From Kibdelosporangium philippinense (GTDB lineage: Bacteria > Actinomycetota > Actinomycetes > Mycobacteriales > Pseudonocardiaceae): a stretch of 64,000 nt of DNA. Positions within the stretch are counted from its first letter, which is position 1. Each line of letters opens with the position of its first letter. Positions 33,441-41,387 of the stretch are shown piece after piece. The notes beneath the pieces are model-generated. The model ran no database searches. It had not been told where the DNA came from and was given only the letters and a program-made list of their open reading frames with translations. The stretch covers positions 2,108,001 to 2,172,000 of the forward strand of contig NZ_JAJVCN010000001.1 of the NCBI RefSeq assembly GCF_021390435.2, written 5' to 3'. The translations under genes and the position numbers were made by a program.

Positions 33441-34766
33441 GGCCCGATGCTACGAGATCAGTACGCACGCGCTGGGATGGTACGGCTTGACACATGTCGT
33501 CGGCGTATCGAAAACCGGATACATGCTGGCAACACTGTGCCGCGTTGACTGTAGACATCGGATTCTGCTTACCTGCCTGCCGGGCCCGGCAGGCATCTGC
33601 CGGCGCGCATGATCGGGCACCCCCAAACCCGAGATCGAGGCCGGCGATCCGAAGGTGGGACGCACAAGGGCCTCGCAACCACACGTGCGTCCCGCCTCCG
33701 GCTTCTTTCGATCGGCCCATTGAAATGCCGCACGCCATTCCGGACGATCGAACCCAGGAACGACGAATACGGCGAACACCGCCACCGAGGTGTCCTCGGC
33801 AACACCGGCCAGATTGCATGTTCCGGCAATCAACGATCTTCGTCACGGGTTCTTGATCGCCTGTCCCAAACCCTGAATTCACCTGATCGGCCTAGCGGTG
33901 GTGAGCGCTCAGTTGTTAGGAAGCACGCATTACCGGCGCGCATTTCAGTAGATCTTGAATCGGCCGGGACCTGCGAATCAGGGGGCCTTCCTGGATGATG
34001 GCCGGGATTCCGGCGCGGCGGATACCATGATCATCTGGTCGGTGCAATGTCGAAGTGTATTAATTGCCAACAACGATTGGCCGTGACATGCTGACCAGTG
34101 TGCACTCACTGGGGACTAGAGGCGCGACGGTGACTCGCGGCCATCGGGCCGCCGAGATTCCAATCGGCACAACCACCGGGCCGGGTCCGGCCGGTTTGCC
34201 GGGCGCACGAGATGGTGCTGAGCTTCGCCGGACCGTCCACTCGCGGTTGGCTGACGGTCGCATCGGCGTCCGTGGGCGACCCTCGCGGGTATCCGGGACT
34301 TTCGTTAACATTCAACAAAATCCTCGCTGCGGAGGATGTCCGTGTTGACGGGTTCCGGGTGTCCAACCGCAGACACCGGGCAGTTGGACGGTGTGGTGTC
34401 CGCCACACTGTATCGGCAGTCCGTGGTAACCGGCATGCGGACGTCGCTGTCCGGAATAGGGGGGGTGGATCTGGTATATGATCTCCCTTAGCATGTCGAT
34501 GAAAGGCCAATGCCAAACCGGGGTCGTTCGAATGCTGGCTGCGAGGCATTCTGCAATTCGGTAAGTATTGCAGACGTCGACATTTGACGGGAACTTCTGG
34601 TTCGCCTTTCACCCTTTAACTGGGGAAGACGTACAGGTTTGCCTGTGCGGAAAGACAATTAAGTCTGATTTGCACGATCAGCGTAGATCGAGCGAGCGGC
34701 TGTGACGCCGTGTTCTGTGCTGCGCAAAATGGACGAATAAGAGATCCAATTTGGTTTGGGGGCTAA
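33441..34766. other. 1.3-kb non-coding region between vanR and the cluster activator
   Basis: No frame here looks like protein. Codon-position GC bias is absent and part of it (34,470-34,760) is notably richer in A/T than the surroundings. It separates divergent units (vanRS leftwards, biosynthetic genes rightwards) and contains the StrR/Bbr operator at 34361-34389. Promoters for both sides probably lie here, but I could not place them with confidence. Confidence 0.7.
34361..34389. promoter_or_regulatory. StrR/Bbr-type operator, GTCCAA-N17-TTGGAC
   Basis: GTCCAA (34361-34366) and TTGGAC (34384-34389) are separated by exactly 17 bases. This fits the GTCCAR-N17-YTGGAC consensus known for StrR-family activators of glycopeptide clusters (Bbr). 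It lies about 380 bp before the strR-like gene, so autoregulation is likely. Confidence 0.85.
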
Positions 34767-35732
34767 GTGGATCCGATGAGAGATGACCTTGTCGCTCTCC
34801 CGGTCGTCGAAATCGAAGTGTCGCGGCTGTCTTCCGCGTACTCGCCACGCACCTCTGGTGAGGATCCGGAGCACGTCGAGATGCTGCTGTCGGCAGAAGG
34901 AGATCTCCCGCCCATCCTCGTGCACCGGCCGACGATGCAGGTGATCGACGGCCTGCACAGGCTGAAGGCCGCGCGTTTAAGGGGCGATTCGAAAATACTG
35001 GCAAGGCTGGTCGACGGTACCGAATCGGACGCCTTCGTACTGGCCGTCGAAGCGAACATCCGGCACGGTCTGCCGCTGTCGCTGACCGATCGCAAGCACG
35101 CGGCTGTCCAGATCATCGGGACGCACCCGCAGTGGTCGGACCGGCGAGTGGCCTCGGTGACCGGTATCTCCGCTGGCACGGTCGCTGACTTGCGCAGGCG
35201 CGGCGGAGAAAATGGAAACGAGGCCAGGATCGGGCGCGATGGGCGCATCCGTCCGGTCGACGGTTCCGAGGGCCGACGGCTCGCCGCCGAACTGATCCGC
35301 AGTGACCCGGGACTTTCACTGCGGCAGGTGGCCAAGCAGGTCGGTATCTCGCCGGAGACGGTCAGGGATGTGCGCGGCCGGTTGGAGCGCGGCGAAAGCC
35401 CGACGCCGGACGGCAGCAGGCGACTGCAGGCAAAGCCGCAGCCACTGCGCTGGAGCGAGCCTGACTTCGGCCGCGTCGTCGACCGCGACCGGCTCGCCAT
35501 GCTCGAACGTCTGAAGGCCGATCCCGCGCTGCGGTTGACCGAGACCGGCCGGACCTTGTTGCGGATGTTCGCGATGCACTCCATTGACGGCCAGGAATGG
35601 GGGCGGGTCCTGCACAACGTCCCGCCGCATCTGTGCAGCACGGTCGCCGGGTTCGCCAGGGATCACGCCCGGGTGTGGGCGGAGTTCGCCGACCGCCTGG
35701 ACAACCGGGCGAGCGACCTGGCCGCGGGATGA
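34767..35732 (+). CDS. bbr: StrR/Bbr-like pathway-specific activator
   Basis: 321 residues. The N-terminal half is ParB/Srx-like: LPVVEIEVSRLSSAYSPR, then VHRPTMQVIDGLHRLKAARLRG. A helix-turn-helix follows (SDRRVASVTGISAGTVADLRR, about residues 123-143), with a second one (SLRQVAKQVGISPETVRDV, about 184-202). This is the layout of StrR, Bbr and Tei15*, which activate transcription through GTCCA-N17-TGGAC sites. The GTG at 34767 is used because it gives the MDP start seen in Bbr-like proteins and has GGGGG at good spacing; ATG 34776 is an alternative. The stop overlaps the next gene by ATGA. Confidence 0.9.
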   Translation: MDPMRDDLVALPVVEIEVSRLSSAYSPRTSGEDPEHVEMLLSAEGDLPPILVHRPTMQVIDGLHRLKAARLRGDSKILARLVDGTESDAFVLAVEANIRHGLPLSLTDRKHAAVQIIGTHPQWSDRRVASVTGISAGTVADLRRRGGENGNEARIGRDGRIRPVDGSEGRRLAAELIRSDPGLSLRQVAKQVGISPETVRDVRGRLERGESPTPDGSRRLQAKPQPLRWSEPDFGRVVDRDRLAMLERLKADPALRLTETGRTLLRMFAMHSIDGQEWGRVLHNVPPHLCSTVAGFARDHARVWAEFADRLDNRASDLAAG

Positions 35733-36025
35733 ACGCGCGGCTTGACGGTATGTCTCCGGCACAACGTGACGTGTGGTTGCCACGGCAGAAGGACGCTGAC
35801 CGCGGGACCTCGGCAGCACGCGATACTCCGCCGCTCACCCGTGCGGAACTGCGGGTGGCGGCGCTGGCCGCGCAAGGGTGCGTCAACCGGGAGATCGCGG
35901 AGCGGCTGTACATCACGCCGAGCACCGTCGAGCAGCACTTGACCCGCGTGTTCAAGAAACTGGGAATCACCGGCCGGGACTCCCTGCCGCCTTCGCTGTC
36001 GGCGGGGAGCCGCGAGGACCCATGA
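35729..36025 (+). CDS. Mini LuxR-type DNA-binding protein
   Basis: 98 residues from the ATG at 35729, which overlaps the strR-like stop (ATGA). Only the GerE/LuxR helix-turn-helix is present (LTRAELRVAALAAQGCVNREI, then AERLYITPSTVEQHLTRVFKKLGI, about residues 36-88), preceded by a short basic leader and with no sensor or receiver domain. Some glycopeptide clusters pair a StrR regulator with a LuxR regulator (Tei15*/Tei16*, Dbv4/Dbv3), but those LuxR proteins are larger. It may modulate the StrR-like protein or be a remnant. Confidence 0.8.
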   Translation: MNARLDGMSPAQRDVWLPRQKDADRGTSAARDTPPLTRAELRVAALAAQGCVNREIAERLYITPSTVEQHLTRVFKKLGITGRDSLPPSLSAGSREDP

Positions 36026-36060
36026 GCGCCCATGCCGCGACACGGACGTAAGGGAATGTC

Positions 36061-37302
36061 TTGAACACCCACCAAGTGGTCTTCTTGCTGCTCGACCTGG
36101 CGGTGATCGTCGTGCTGGCGCGCCTGCTCGGCGCGTTGGCACGGAAGTTCGACCAACCGGCGGTGATCGGTGAGGTGCTCGCCGGAATCCTGCTTGGGCC
36201 GACGTTGTTCGGCGAGGGTTTCTCCGCCGCGCTGTTCCCGACCGACGTACGCCCGTTCCTCGCGGCACTTGCGAACGTCGGGGTGGCCATCTTCATGTTC
36301 ATGGTCGGCCTTGAACTTGAGCGGACCCTGCTGCGTGGCAAGGGAAAGCTCGCACTGACCGTGTCGCTCACATCGATCGTGCTGCCGTTCACCCTCGGTG
36401 TCGGACTGGCGTTCTACCTGGCGGTGAACCACCAGGCCGAGCATCGGCTCGGCTTCGTGCTGTTCATCGGCGCGGCCATGTCGGTCACCGCGTTCCCTGT
36501 GCTGGCAAGGATTCTCCAGGACCGGGGCATGCTCAAGACGACGCTCGGCGGGCTGGCGCTGACAAGCGCGGCGGTCGGTGACGTGCTGGCGTGGTGCCTG
36601 CTCGCGGTCGTGGTGGTCGTGTCGGGCAATGCCAGTGGCACCGAACAGTGGCTGATCGTGCTCGGCCCGCTCTACATCGCCCTCATGCTGTGGGTGGTAC
36701 GGCCGCTGCTGCGGAAGCTGTTCACGGCCAGCCGCGCGGGAACGCTCCCGATCGTGCTGGCAGGTGTGCTGGTTTCCGGCGCGGTGACCGAGTGGATCGG
36801 TCTGCACTTCATCTTCGGTGCGTTCCTTTTCGGTGTGATTGTGCCGAGGGAAGGCACGGAGAAGCTGCGGCACACGATCATCGAACGGGTCGGCGAGTTC
36901 AACTCGGCGCTGCTGCTGCCGGTGTTCTTCATCGTCACCGGCTTGAAGGTGAACCTGTCCGGACTCGGTACGACCGGGCTCGTCGAACTCGGCCTGGTGC
37001 TGCTCGTCGCCATCACCGGCAAGTTCGGCGGCGCGTTCGTGGGTGCCCGTTTGCATGGCCTACCGGCACGCAAGTCCGCCGCACTGGCCACCCTGATGAA
37101 CACCCGTGGCCTGACCGAGCTGATTATTCTCACGGTCGGCCTCCAGCTTGGCATGCTGGACCAGCCGCTGTACTCGATCATGGTGGCGATGGCGGTCATC
37201 ACGACGGCCATGGCCGGACCGCTGCTGCGCGTGATCTATCCGGCCGCGGTGATCGAACGGGATCACGCCGTCGAGCAGGCGCGGCAACCCGCTGCCAGTT
37301 GA
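36061..37302 (+). CDS. Cation:proton antiporter (CPA2, Na+/H+ antiporter)
   Basis: 413 residues, nearly all hydrophobic, with 12-13 predicted membrane helices. The first segments read LLLDLAVIVVLARLLGALARK and IGEVLAGILLGPTLFG, the conserved start of CPA2 exchangers, and a later helix carries MNTRGLTELIILTVG, another family signature. The TTG at 36061 follows AAGGGA at 5 bases. A Na+/H+ antiporter at this place is common to glycopeptide clusters (for example the balhimycin and vancomycin type); its role in production or self-protection is not established. Confidence 0.9.
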   Translation: MNTHQVVFLLLDLAVIVVLARLLGALARKFDQPAVIGEVLAGILLGPTLFGEGFSAALFPTDVRPFLAALANVGVAIFMFMVGLELERTLLRGKGKLALTVSLTSIVLPFTLGVGLAFYLAVNHQAEHRLGFVLFIGAAMSVTAFPVLARILQDRGMLKTTLGGLALTSAAVGDVLAWCLLAVVVVVSGNASGTEQWLIVLGPLYIALMLWVVRPLLRKLFTASRAGTLPIVLAGVLVSGAVTEWIGLHFIFGAFLFGVIVPREGTEKLRHTIIERVGEFNSALLLPVFFIVTGLKVNLSGLGTTGLVELGLVLLVAITGKFGGAFVGARLHGLPARKSAALATLMNTRGLTELIILTVGLQLGMLDQPLYSIMVAMAVITTAMAGPLLRVIYPAAVIERDHAVEQARQPAAS

Positions 37303-37334
37303 CAGTCCAGATGGACCGGGCTCATCCCGGGGGT

Positions 37335-37355
37335 GTCCAACTTCCGCGGCTGGAC
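37335..37355. promoter_or_regulatory. Pair of StrR-type half-sites with short spacing upstream of pdh
   Basis: GTCCAA (37335-37340) and CTGGAC (37350-37355) match the two half-sites of the StrR/Bbr consensus but are only 9 bases apart, not 17. Another GTCCAG lies at 37305-37310. A functional operator here is speculative. Confidence 0.3.
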
Positions 37356-37387
37356 GCCCCGCCGACTGAGCGGCACAAGGAGTAGTA

Positions 37388-38461
37388 GTGGTGACCATGC
37401 AGAAGGTGCTAGTTGTCGGCACCGGACTGATCGGCACCTCGGTCGCGCTCGCCCTTCGCGAGAAGGATGTGGCGGTCTACCTCTCCGACATCGACGCGGA
37501 CTCCGTGCGGCTGGCACGGGAACTCGGGGCGGGCCAGGAGTGGACCGGCCAGGACGTGGACCTCGCGCTGATCGCCGTGCCACCGCACCTGGTCGGGGAG
37601 CGGCTGGCCGATCTGCAGAAACAAGGAGTCGCACGGGCGTACACCGACGTGGCCAGCGTCAAGGCCGATCCGATCGCCGACGCGCAGCGGCTCGGCTGCG
37701 ACCTGACCACCTACGTGCCAGGCCATCCACTCGCAGGCCGTGAGCGCTCCGGCCCGGCCGCTGCCCGCGCGGATCTGTTCCTTGGCCGTCCCTGGGCGCT
37801 GTGCCATGGCGATGAGACGAGTGCGGATGCCGTCGAACTCGCGCGGGACCTGGTGTTGACGTGTGGGGCGAAGGCCGTCACGGTCGATGCGGACGAGCAC
37901 GACTTGGCCGTAGCGCTGGTATCGCACGCCCCGCACGTGGTGTCGTCGGCGGTCGCGGCGAGCCTGCAGAGCGGTGACGACGTCGCGCTTGGCCTTGCGG
38001 GGCAAGGACTGCGTGACGTGACACGCATCGCCGCCGGGGATCCCTTGCTGTGGCGGATGATTCTTTCCGGGAACATGCAGCCGGTCGCCGGGGTGCTTGA
38101 GCGGATCGCGGCCGATCTCGCCGCCGCGGCCTCGGCTCTGCGGTCCGGCGATCTGGATGACGTGACGGATCTGCTGCGGCGCGGCGTCGACGGCCACGCC
38201 CGCATTCCAGGCAAGCACAGCGGACCCGTGCGCGATTACGTCGCGGTTCAGGTAGTACTGCAGGACAGGCCAGGGGAACTGGCCCGGTTGTTCAACGCGG
38301 CCGGGCTGGCCGACGTCAACATCGAGGACGTCCGGATCGAGCACTCGACCGGTCTTCCGGTTGGTGTCGCCGAGATGTTCGTCCGTCCACAGGACACAGA
38401 CCGGCTCGCCGAGGCCCTGAGGTTCCACGGCTGGCACGTGCCGCCCGTCGCTGGGCGTTAG
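37388..38461 (+). CDS. pdh: Prephenate dehydrogenase (glycopeptide-cluster type)
   Basis: 357 residues. Converts prephenate to 4-hydroxyphenylpyruvate, the shared precursor of tyrosine and 4-hydroxyphenylglycine, so a cluster copy raises supply of the NRPS building blocks. The NAD-binding motif VVGTGLIGTSVALAL is at residues 9-23, and the catalytic region has YVPGHPLAGRERSG (about 118-131). A C-terminal ACT domain (VQVVLQDRPGELARLFN, about 283-299) may bind tyrosine. AAGGAG precedes the GTG starts at 37388/37391. In balhimycin-type clusters pdh has this same position before the ABC transporter and the NRPS genes. Confidence 0.95.
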   Translation: MVTMQKVLVVGTGLIGTSVALALREKDVAVYLSDIDADSVRLARELGAGQEWTGQDVDLALIAVPPHLVGERLADLQKQGVARAYTDVASVKADPIADAQRLGCDLTTYVPGHPLAGRERSGPAAARADLFLGRPWALCHGDETSADAVELARDLVLTCGAKAVTVDADEHDLAVALVSHAPHVVSSAVAASLQSGDDVALGLAGQGLRDVTRIAAGDPLLWRMILSGNMQPVAGVLERIAADLAAAASALRSGDLDDVTDLLRRGVDGHARIPGKHSGPVRDYVAVQVVLQDRPGELARLFNAAGLADVNIEDVRIEHSTGLPVGVAEMFVRPQDTDRLAEALRFHGWHVPPVAGR

Positions 38462-38471
38462 CCATGGGATG

Positions 38472-38492
38472 CCGTGAAGGCCACCTTCGCGG
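38472..38492 (+). terminator. Hairpin after pdh
   Basis: CCGTGAAGG (38472-38480) pairs with CCTTCGCGG (38484-38492) with one G-U pair and a 3-base loop. It lies 10 bases after the pdh stop and has no T-run; probably a terminator or mRNA 3' stabiliser. Confidence 0.5.
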
Positions 38493-38500
38493 AGTTAGAC

Positions 38501-39225
38501 GCGTGAGGGCCTCCCTTGACGCGTTAGGTACCGATGCCAGGAACTGAGGGTTCGGGTTTGGTCGATGCCTGGGGGCGTGTGCGAGTCGTTGACCTGCGAA
38601 GGTTTGTGGCGGGCGCGGGTGGGTTGCTGCTGGGGCTGGGTGCCGTGGTGAGGGCGCCGGGCGTGTGCGTCGTGTTGAGGGGTATGAGGGCCGAGTTTGC
38701 TGCGTTGAGTGCCGTCAAGGTGGCCTTCGCGGCATCAGGTTCAGTCGTAGGTGGGGCTGGTGTTACAGGTGTGGCTGACGAGGTGATTTGTTGTCCTTAA
38801 TGGACCTTGAGATGTTCGAAAGCGGCTAGGCCACGGACTTGGTTAAGTTCCTGGCGTTGGCGTTGGCGTTGGCGTTGAAGGCGTGAGGGCCTCCCTTGAC
38901 GCGTTCGATGCCGATGCCAGGAACTCAGGGTTCGGGAGTTTGGTCGATACTGGAGCGTGCGCGTGCCGTTGACCTGCGAAGGTTCTGGGTTGCTGCTGGG
39001 ACTGGCCGCACGGGCGAGGGGGCGGGTATCGCGTGGCGTTCAGGGGTGTGAGGGCCGAGTTGGGTGCGTTGAGTGCCGTCAAGGTGGCCTTCGCGGCATC
39101 AGGTTCCGTCGCAGGTGGGGCTGGTGTGACACGTGTGACTGACGAGGCGATTTTTTGTCCTTAGTGGACCTTGAGATGCTCGAAAGCGGCCGCCCACAGA
39201 CCTGGTCAAGGTCCTGGCATTGGTG
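38501..39225. repeat. Two imperfect direct repeats of about 350 bp between pdh and the ABC transporter gene
   Basis: Copy 1 (38501-38866) and copy 2 (38881-39225) share long identical blocks in the same order: GCGTGAGGGCCTCCCTTGAC, the GTTGACCTGCGAAGGTT block, the GCCGTCAAGGTGGCCTTCGC block, and a GTCC-N5-GGAC palindrome (38793-38805 and 39157-39169). The start-to-start offset is 380 bp. Neither copy has a convincing gene. The whole 38462-39426 interval is non-coding. Confidence 0.9.
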
Positions 39226-39426
39226 CTCAAAGCCCGAAAACAGGCCCGCACACGCCATCGCCGCCACAGCCCGTACCCGGAACGCTCCTGGCATTGCTCG
39301 TACGTGCCCGAGCAGGTAACGGCGCGTGAGAAAAGACCGCGCCACAACGGGAAATGCACTCGTGGACATCGACCGCATTCAGCACGATTGAGATCGCCGA
39401 GTTTCGCGTGTGAGAGGGATGCCCGT

Positions 39427-41385
39427 ATGGACGTAGTGTTGCGCTTCGGTGCGCCGACCAAGAGCGACGACGACCCCGACCCATGGTCGACGACGGTCCG
39501 CTCGGGCACGGTCCGCCGAGTGCTCGCCTACTTTCGCCCGCACATCGGCATGGCGGGGCTCTTTGTGCTCGTCTCCGGGTTGGAGGTGGCCACCGTCATC
39601 GCGTCTCCGTTGTTGATGATGGAGCTCATCGACAACGGCATCCTCAAGAACGATCTCGGGCACGTGATCTGGATGGCCGCGCTGACCGCCATGCTCGCCG
39701 TGCTTGGCGCGCTGTTCTCGATGTGGTCGGCCTACGTCTCCGCGCGGATCGGTGAGGGAGTCACCTACGACCTGCGGGTGCAGGCGATCGACCACGTCCG
39801 CAAACTGCCGATCGCGTTCTTCACCCGCACCCAGACCGGCGTTCTCGTCGGCCGGTTGCACACGGAACTCGTTATGGCACAGCAAAGTTTCGGTCACTTG
39901 CTGATGGCGGCCACCGCCGGTGTGACGGTCGTGCTCGTGCTGGCCGAGCTGGTGTGGCTGTCGTGGCTTGTCGCCATCGTGACTGTGGTGCTGGTTCCGC
40001 TGTTCGTCGTGCCGTGGATCTACGTGGGACGGGTGATCCAGAAACGCACCGGACGCCTGATGGAGGCCAACGCCGGTCTTGGCGGGCTGCTCCAGGAACG
40101 GTTCAACGTCCAGGGAGCGATGCTCTCCAAGCTCTTCGGCCGGCCTGACGAGGAGATGGCCGACATCAGGGACCGATCCGAGCGGATCCGCAAGATCGGC
40201 GTGAGCATCGCCATCTGGGGCAGGCTCGGTTTCACCATGATGGCGCTGATGGCCGCGGTCGCCACCGCGCTCGTCTACGGCATCGGTGGCGGGCTCGTGA
40301 TCGACGGGGCATTGGCGCTGGGCTCGCTCGTTGCCATCGCCACCTTGCTCGTGCGGTTGTTCGGGCCGATCACCCAGCTGTCCGGCCTGCAGGAGACCGC
40401 GCAGACCGTCCTGGTGAGCTTCGCGAGGGTCTTCGAGCTGCTTGATCTGAAGCCGCTGATCCAGGAACGCCCCGACGCGGTCGGCCTCGAGAAGAACGTG
40501 GCGCCGGACATCGAGTTCGACGACGTGAAATTCCGCTATCCCACCGCGAACGAGGTCTCGCTGGCGTCGCTCGAGCAACTGCGGACCAAGCAAGATCGCA
40601 ACGAGGTGACGGCGGAAGTCTTGCGTGGCATCAGTTTCCAGGTGAAGTCCGGAACTCTCACCGCCCTCGTCGGCCCGTCCGGCGCGGGCAAGAGCACGAT
40701 CACCCACCTGGTTTCCCGGCTGTACGACCCGAACTCCGGGGCCGTTCGCATCGGCGGGCACGACCTGAAGGACCTCACCTTCGACTCGCTGCGTGCCGCG
40801 ATCGGTGTGGTCAGCCAGGACGCCTACCTTTTCCACGACACGATCAGGGAAAACCTGCTCTACGCCCGGCCGACCGCCACCGAGGACGAGCTGATCGAGG
40901 CATGCAAGGGCGCCCAGATCTGGGACCTGATCGAATCCCTGCCGCGCGGCCTCGACACCGTCACCGGTGATCGCGGCTACCGCATGTCCGGTGGGGAGAA
41001 GCAACGACTGGCCATCGCGCGGCTGCTGCTGAAGGAGCCGTCGATCGTCGTGCTCGACGAAGCCACCGCACACCTGGACTCCGAGTCCGAGGCCGCCGTG
41101 CAGCGGGCGCTCAAAACTGCCCTGCGCAGCCGTACCTCGCTGGTGATCGCGCACCGGTTGTCCACGATCCGTGAGGCCGACCAGATCCTCGTGATCGACG
41201 GCGGCGGCGTCAGGGAGCGTGGGACGCACGAGGAGTTGCTGGCCGCGGGCGGTCTTTACGCGGAGCTCTACCACACGCAGTTCGCCAACCCAGAACGCTA
41301 TGCGGCCAAGCCGGACATCGAGGACGAGCTTGAGGACATCGAGCCTGAGCCCGAACCGGTCTTCCACATTGGTTTCGGAGGATGA
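39427..41385 (+). CDS. ABC exporter, fused TMD-NBD (Tba-like glycopeptide exporter)
   Basis: 652 residues from the ATG at 39427 (GAGAGGGA upstream); the open frame before it is non-coding leader. Six membrane helices occupy about residues 35-330 with the exporter loop [21 protein letters not shown]. The ATPase domain has Walker [10 protein letters not shown] near 416, Q-loop VSQDAYLF, signature [15 protein letters not shown] near 520, Walker [14 protein letters not shown] near 540 and the switch His in VIAHRLST. This is a half-transporter that would act as a homodimer. Its position directly before the first NRPS gene, with stop and start overlapping or nearly so, matches Tba of the balhimycin cluster, which exports the finished antibiotic. 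Confidence 0.95.
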   Translation: MDVVLRFGAPTKSDDDPDPWSTTVRSGTVRRVLAYFRPHIGMAGLFVLVSGLEVATVIASPLLMMELIDNGILKNDLGHVIWMAALTAMLAVLGALFSMWSAYVSARIGEGVTYDLRVQAIDHVRKLPIAFFTRTQTGVLVGRLHTELVMAQQSFGHLLMAATAGVTVVLVLAELVWLSWLVAIVTVVLVPLFVVPWIYVGRVIQKRTGRLMEANAGLGGLLQERFNVQGAMLSKLFGRPDEEMADIRDRSERIRKIGVSIAIWGRLGFTMMALMAAVATALVYGIGGGLVIDGALALGSLVAIATLLVRLFGPITQLSGLQETAQTVLVSFARVFELLDLKPLIQERPDAVGLEKNVAPDIEFDDVKFRYPTANEVSLASLEQLRTKQDRNEVTAEVLRGISFQVKSGTLTALVGPSGAGKSTITHLVSRLYDPNSGAVRIGGHDLKDLTFDSLRAAIGVVSQDAYLFHDTIRENLLYARPTATEDELIEACKGAQIWDLIESLPRGLDTVTGDRGYRMSGGEKQRLAIARLLLKEPSIVVLDEATAHLDSESEAAVQRALKTALRSRTSLVIAHRLSTIREADQILVIDGGGVRERGTHEELLAAGGLYAELYHTQFANPERYAAKPDIEDELEDIEPEPEPVFHIGFGG

Positions 41386-41387
41386 CG

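Noticed and set aside
33494..33856. Open frame of 120 codons upstream of vanR
   Set aside because: No ribosome-binding site, no actinomycete codon bias, and overlapping frames on the other strand are equally open.
35362..37056. 564-codon minus-strand frame across strR, luxR and the antiporter gene
   Set aside because: Spans three well-supported plus-strand genes and has Glu/Gln/Arg/His-rich shadow composition.
39379..41367. 662-codon minus-strand frame opposite the ABC exporter gene
   Set aside because: No motif; low-complexity Gln/His/Arg/Asp composition typical of an antisense frame. The plus strand has all ABC motifs.
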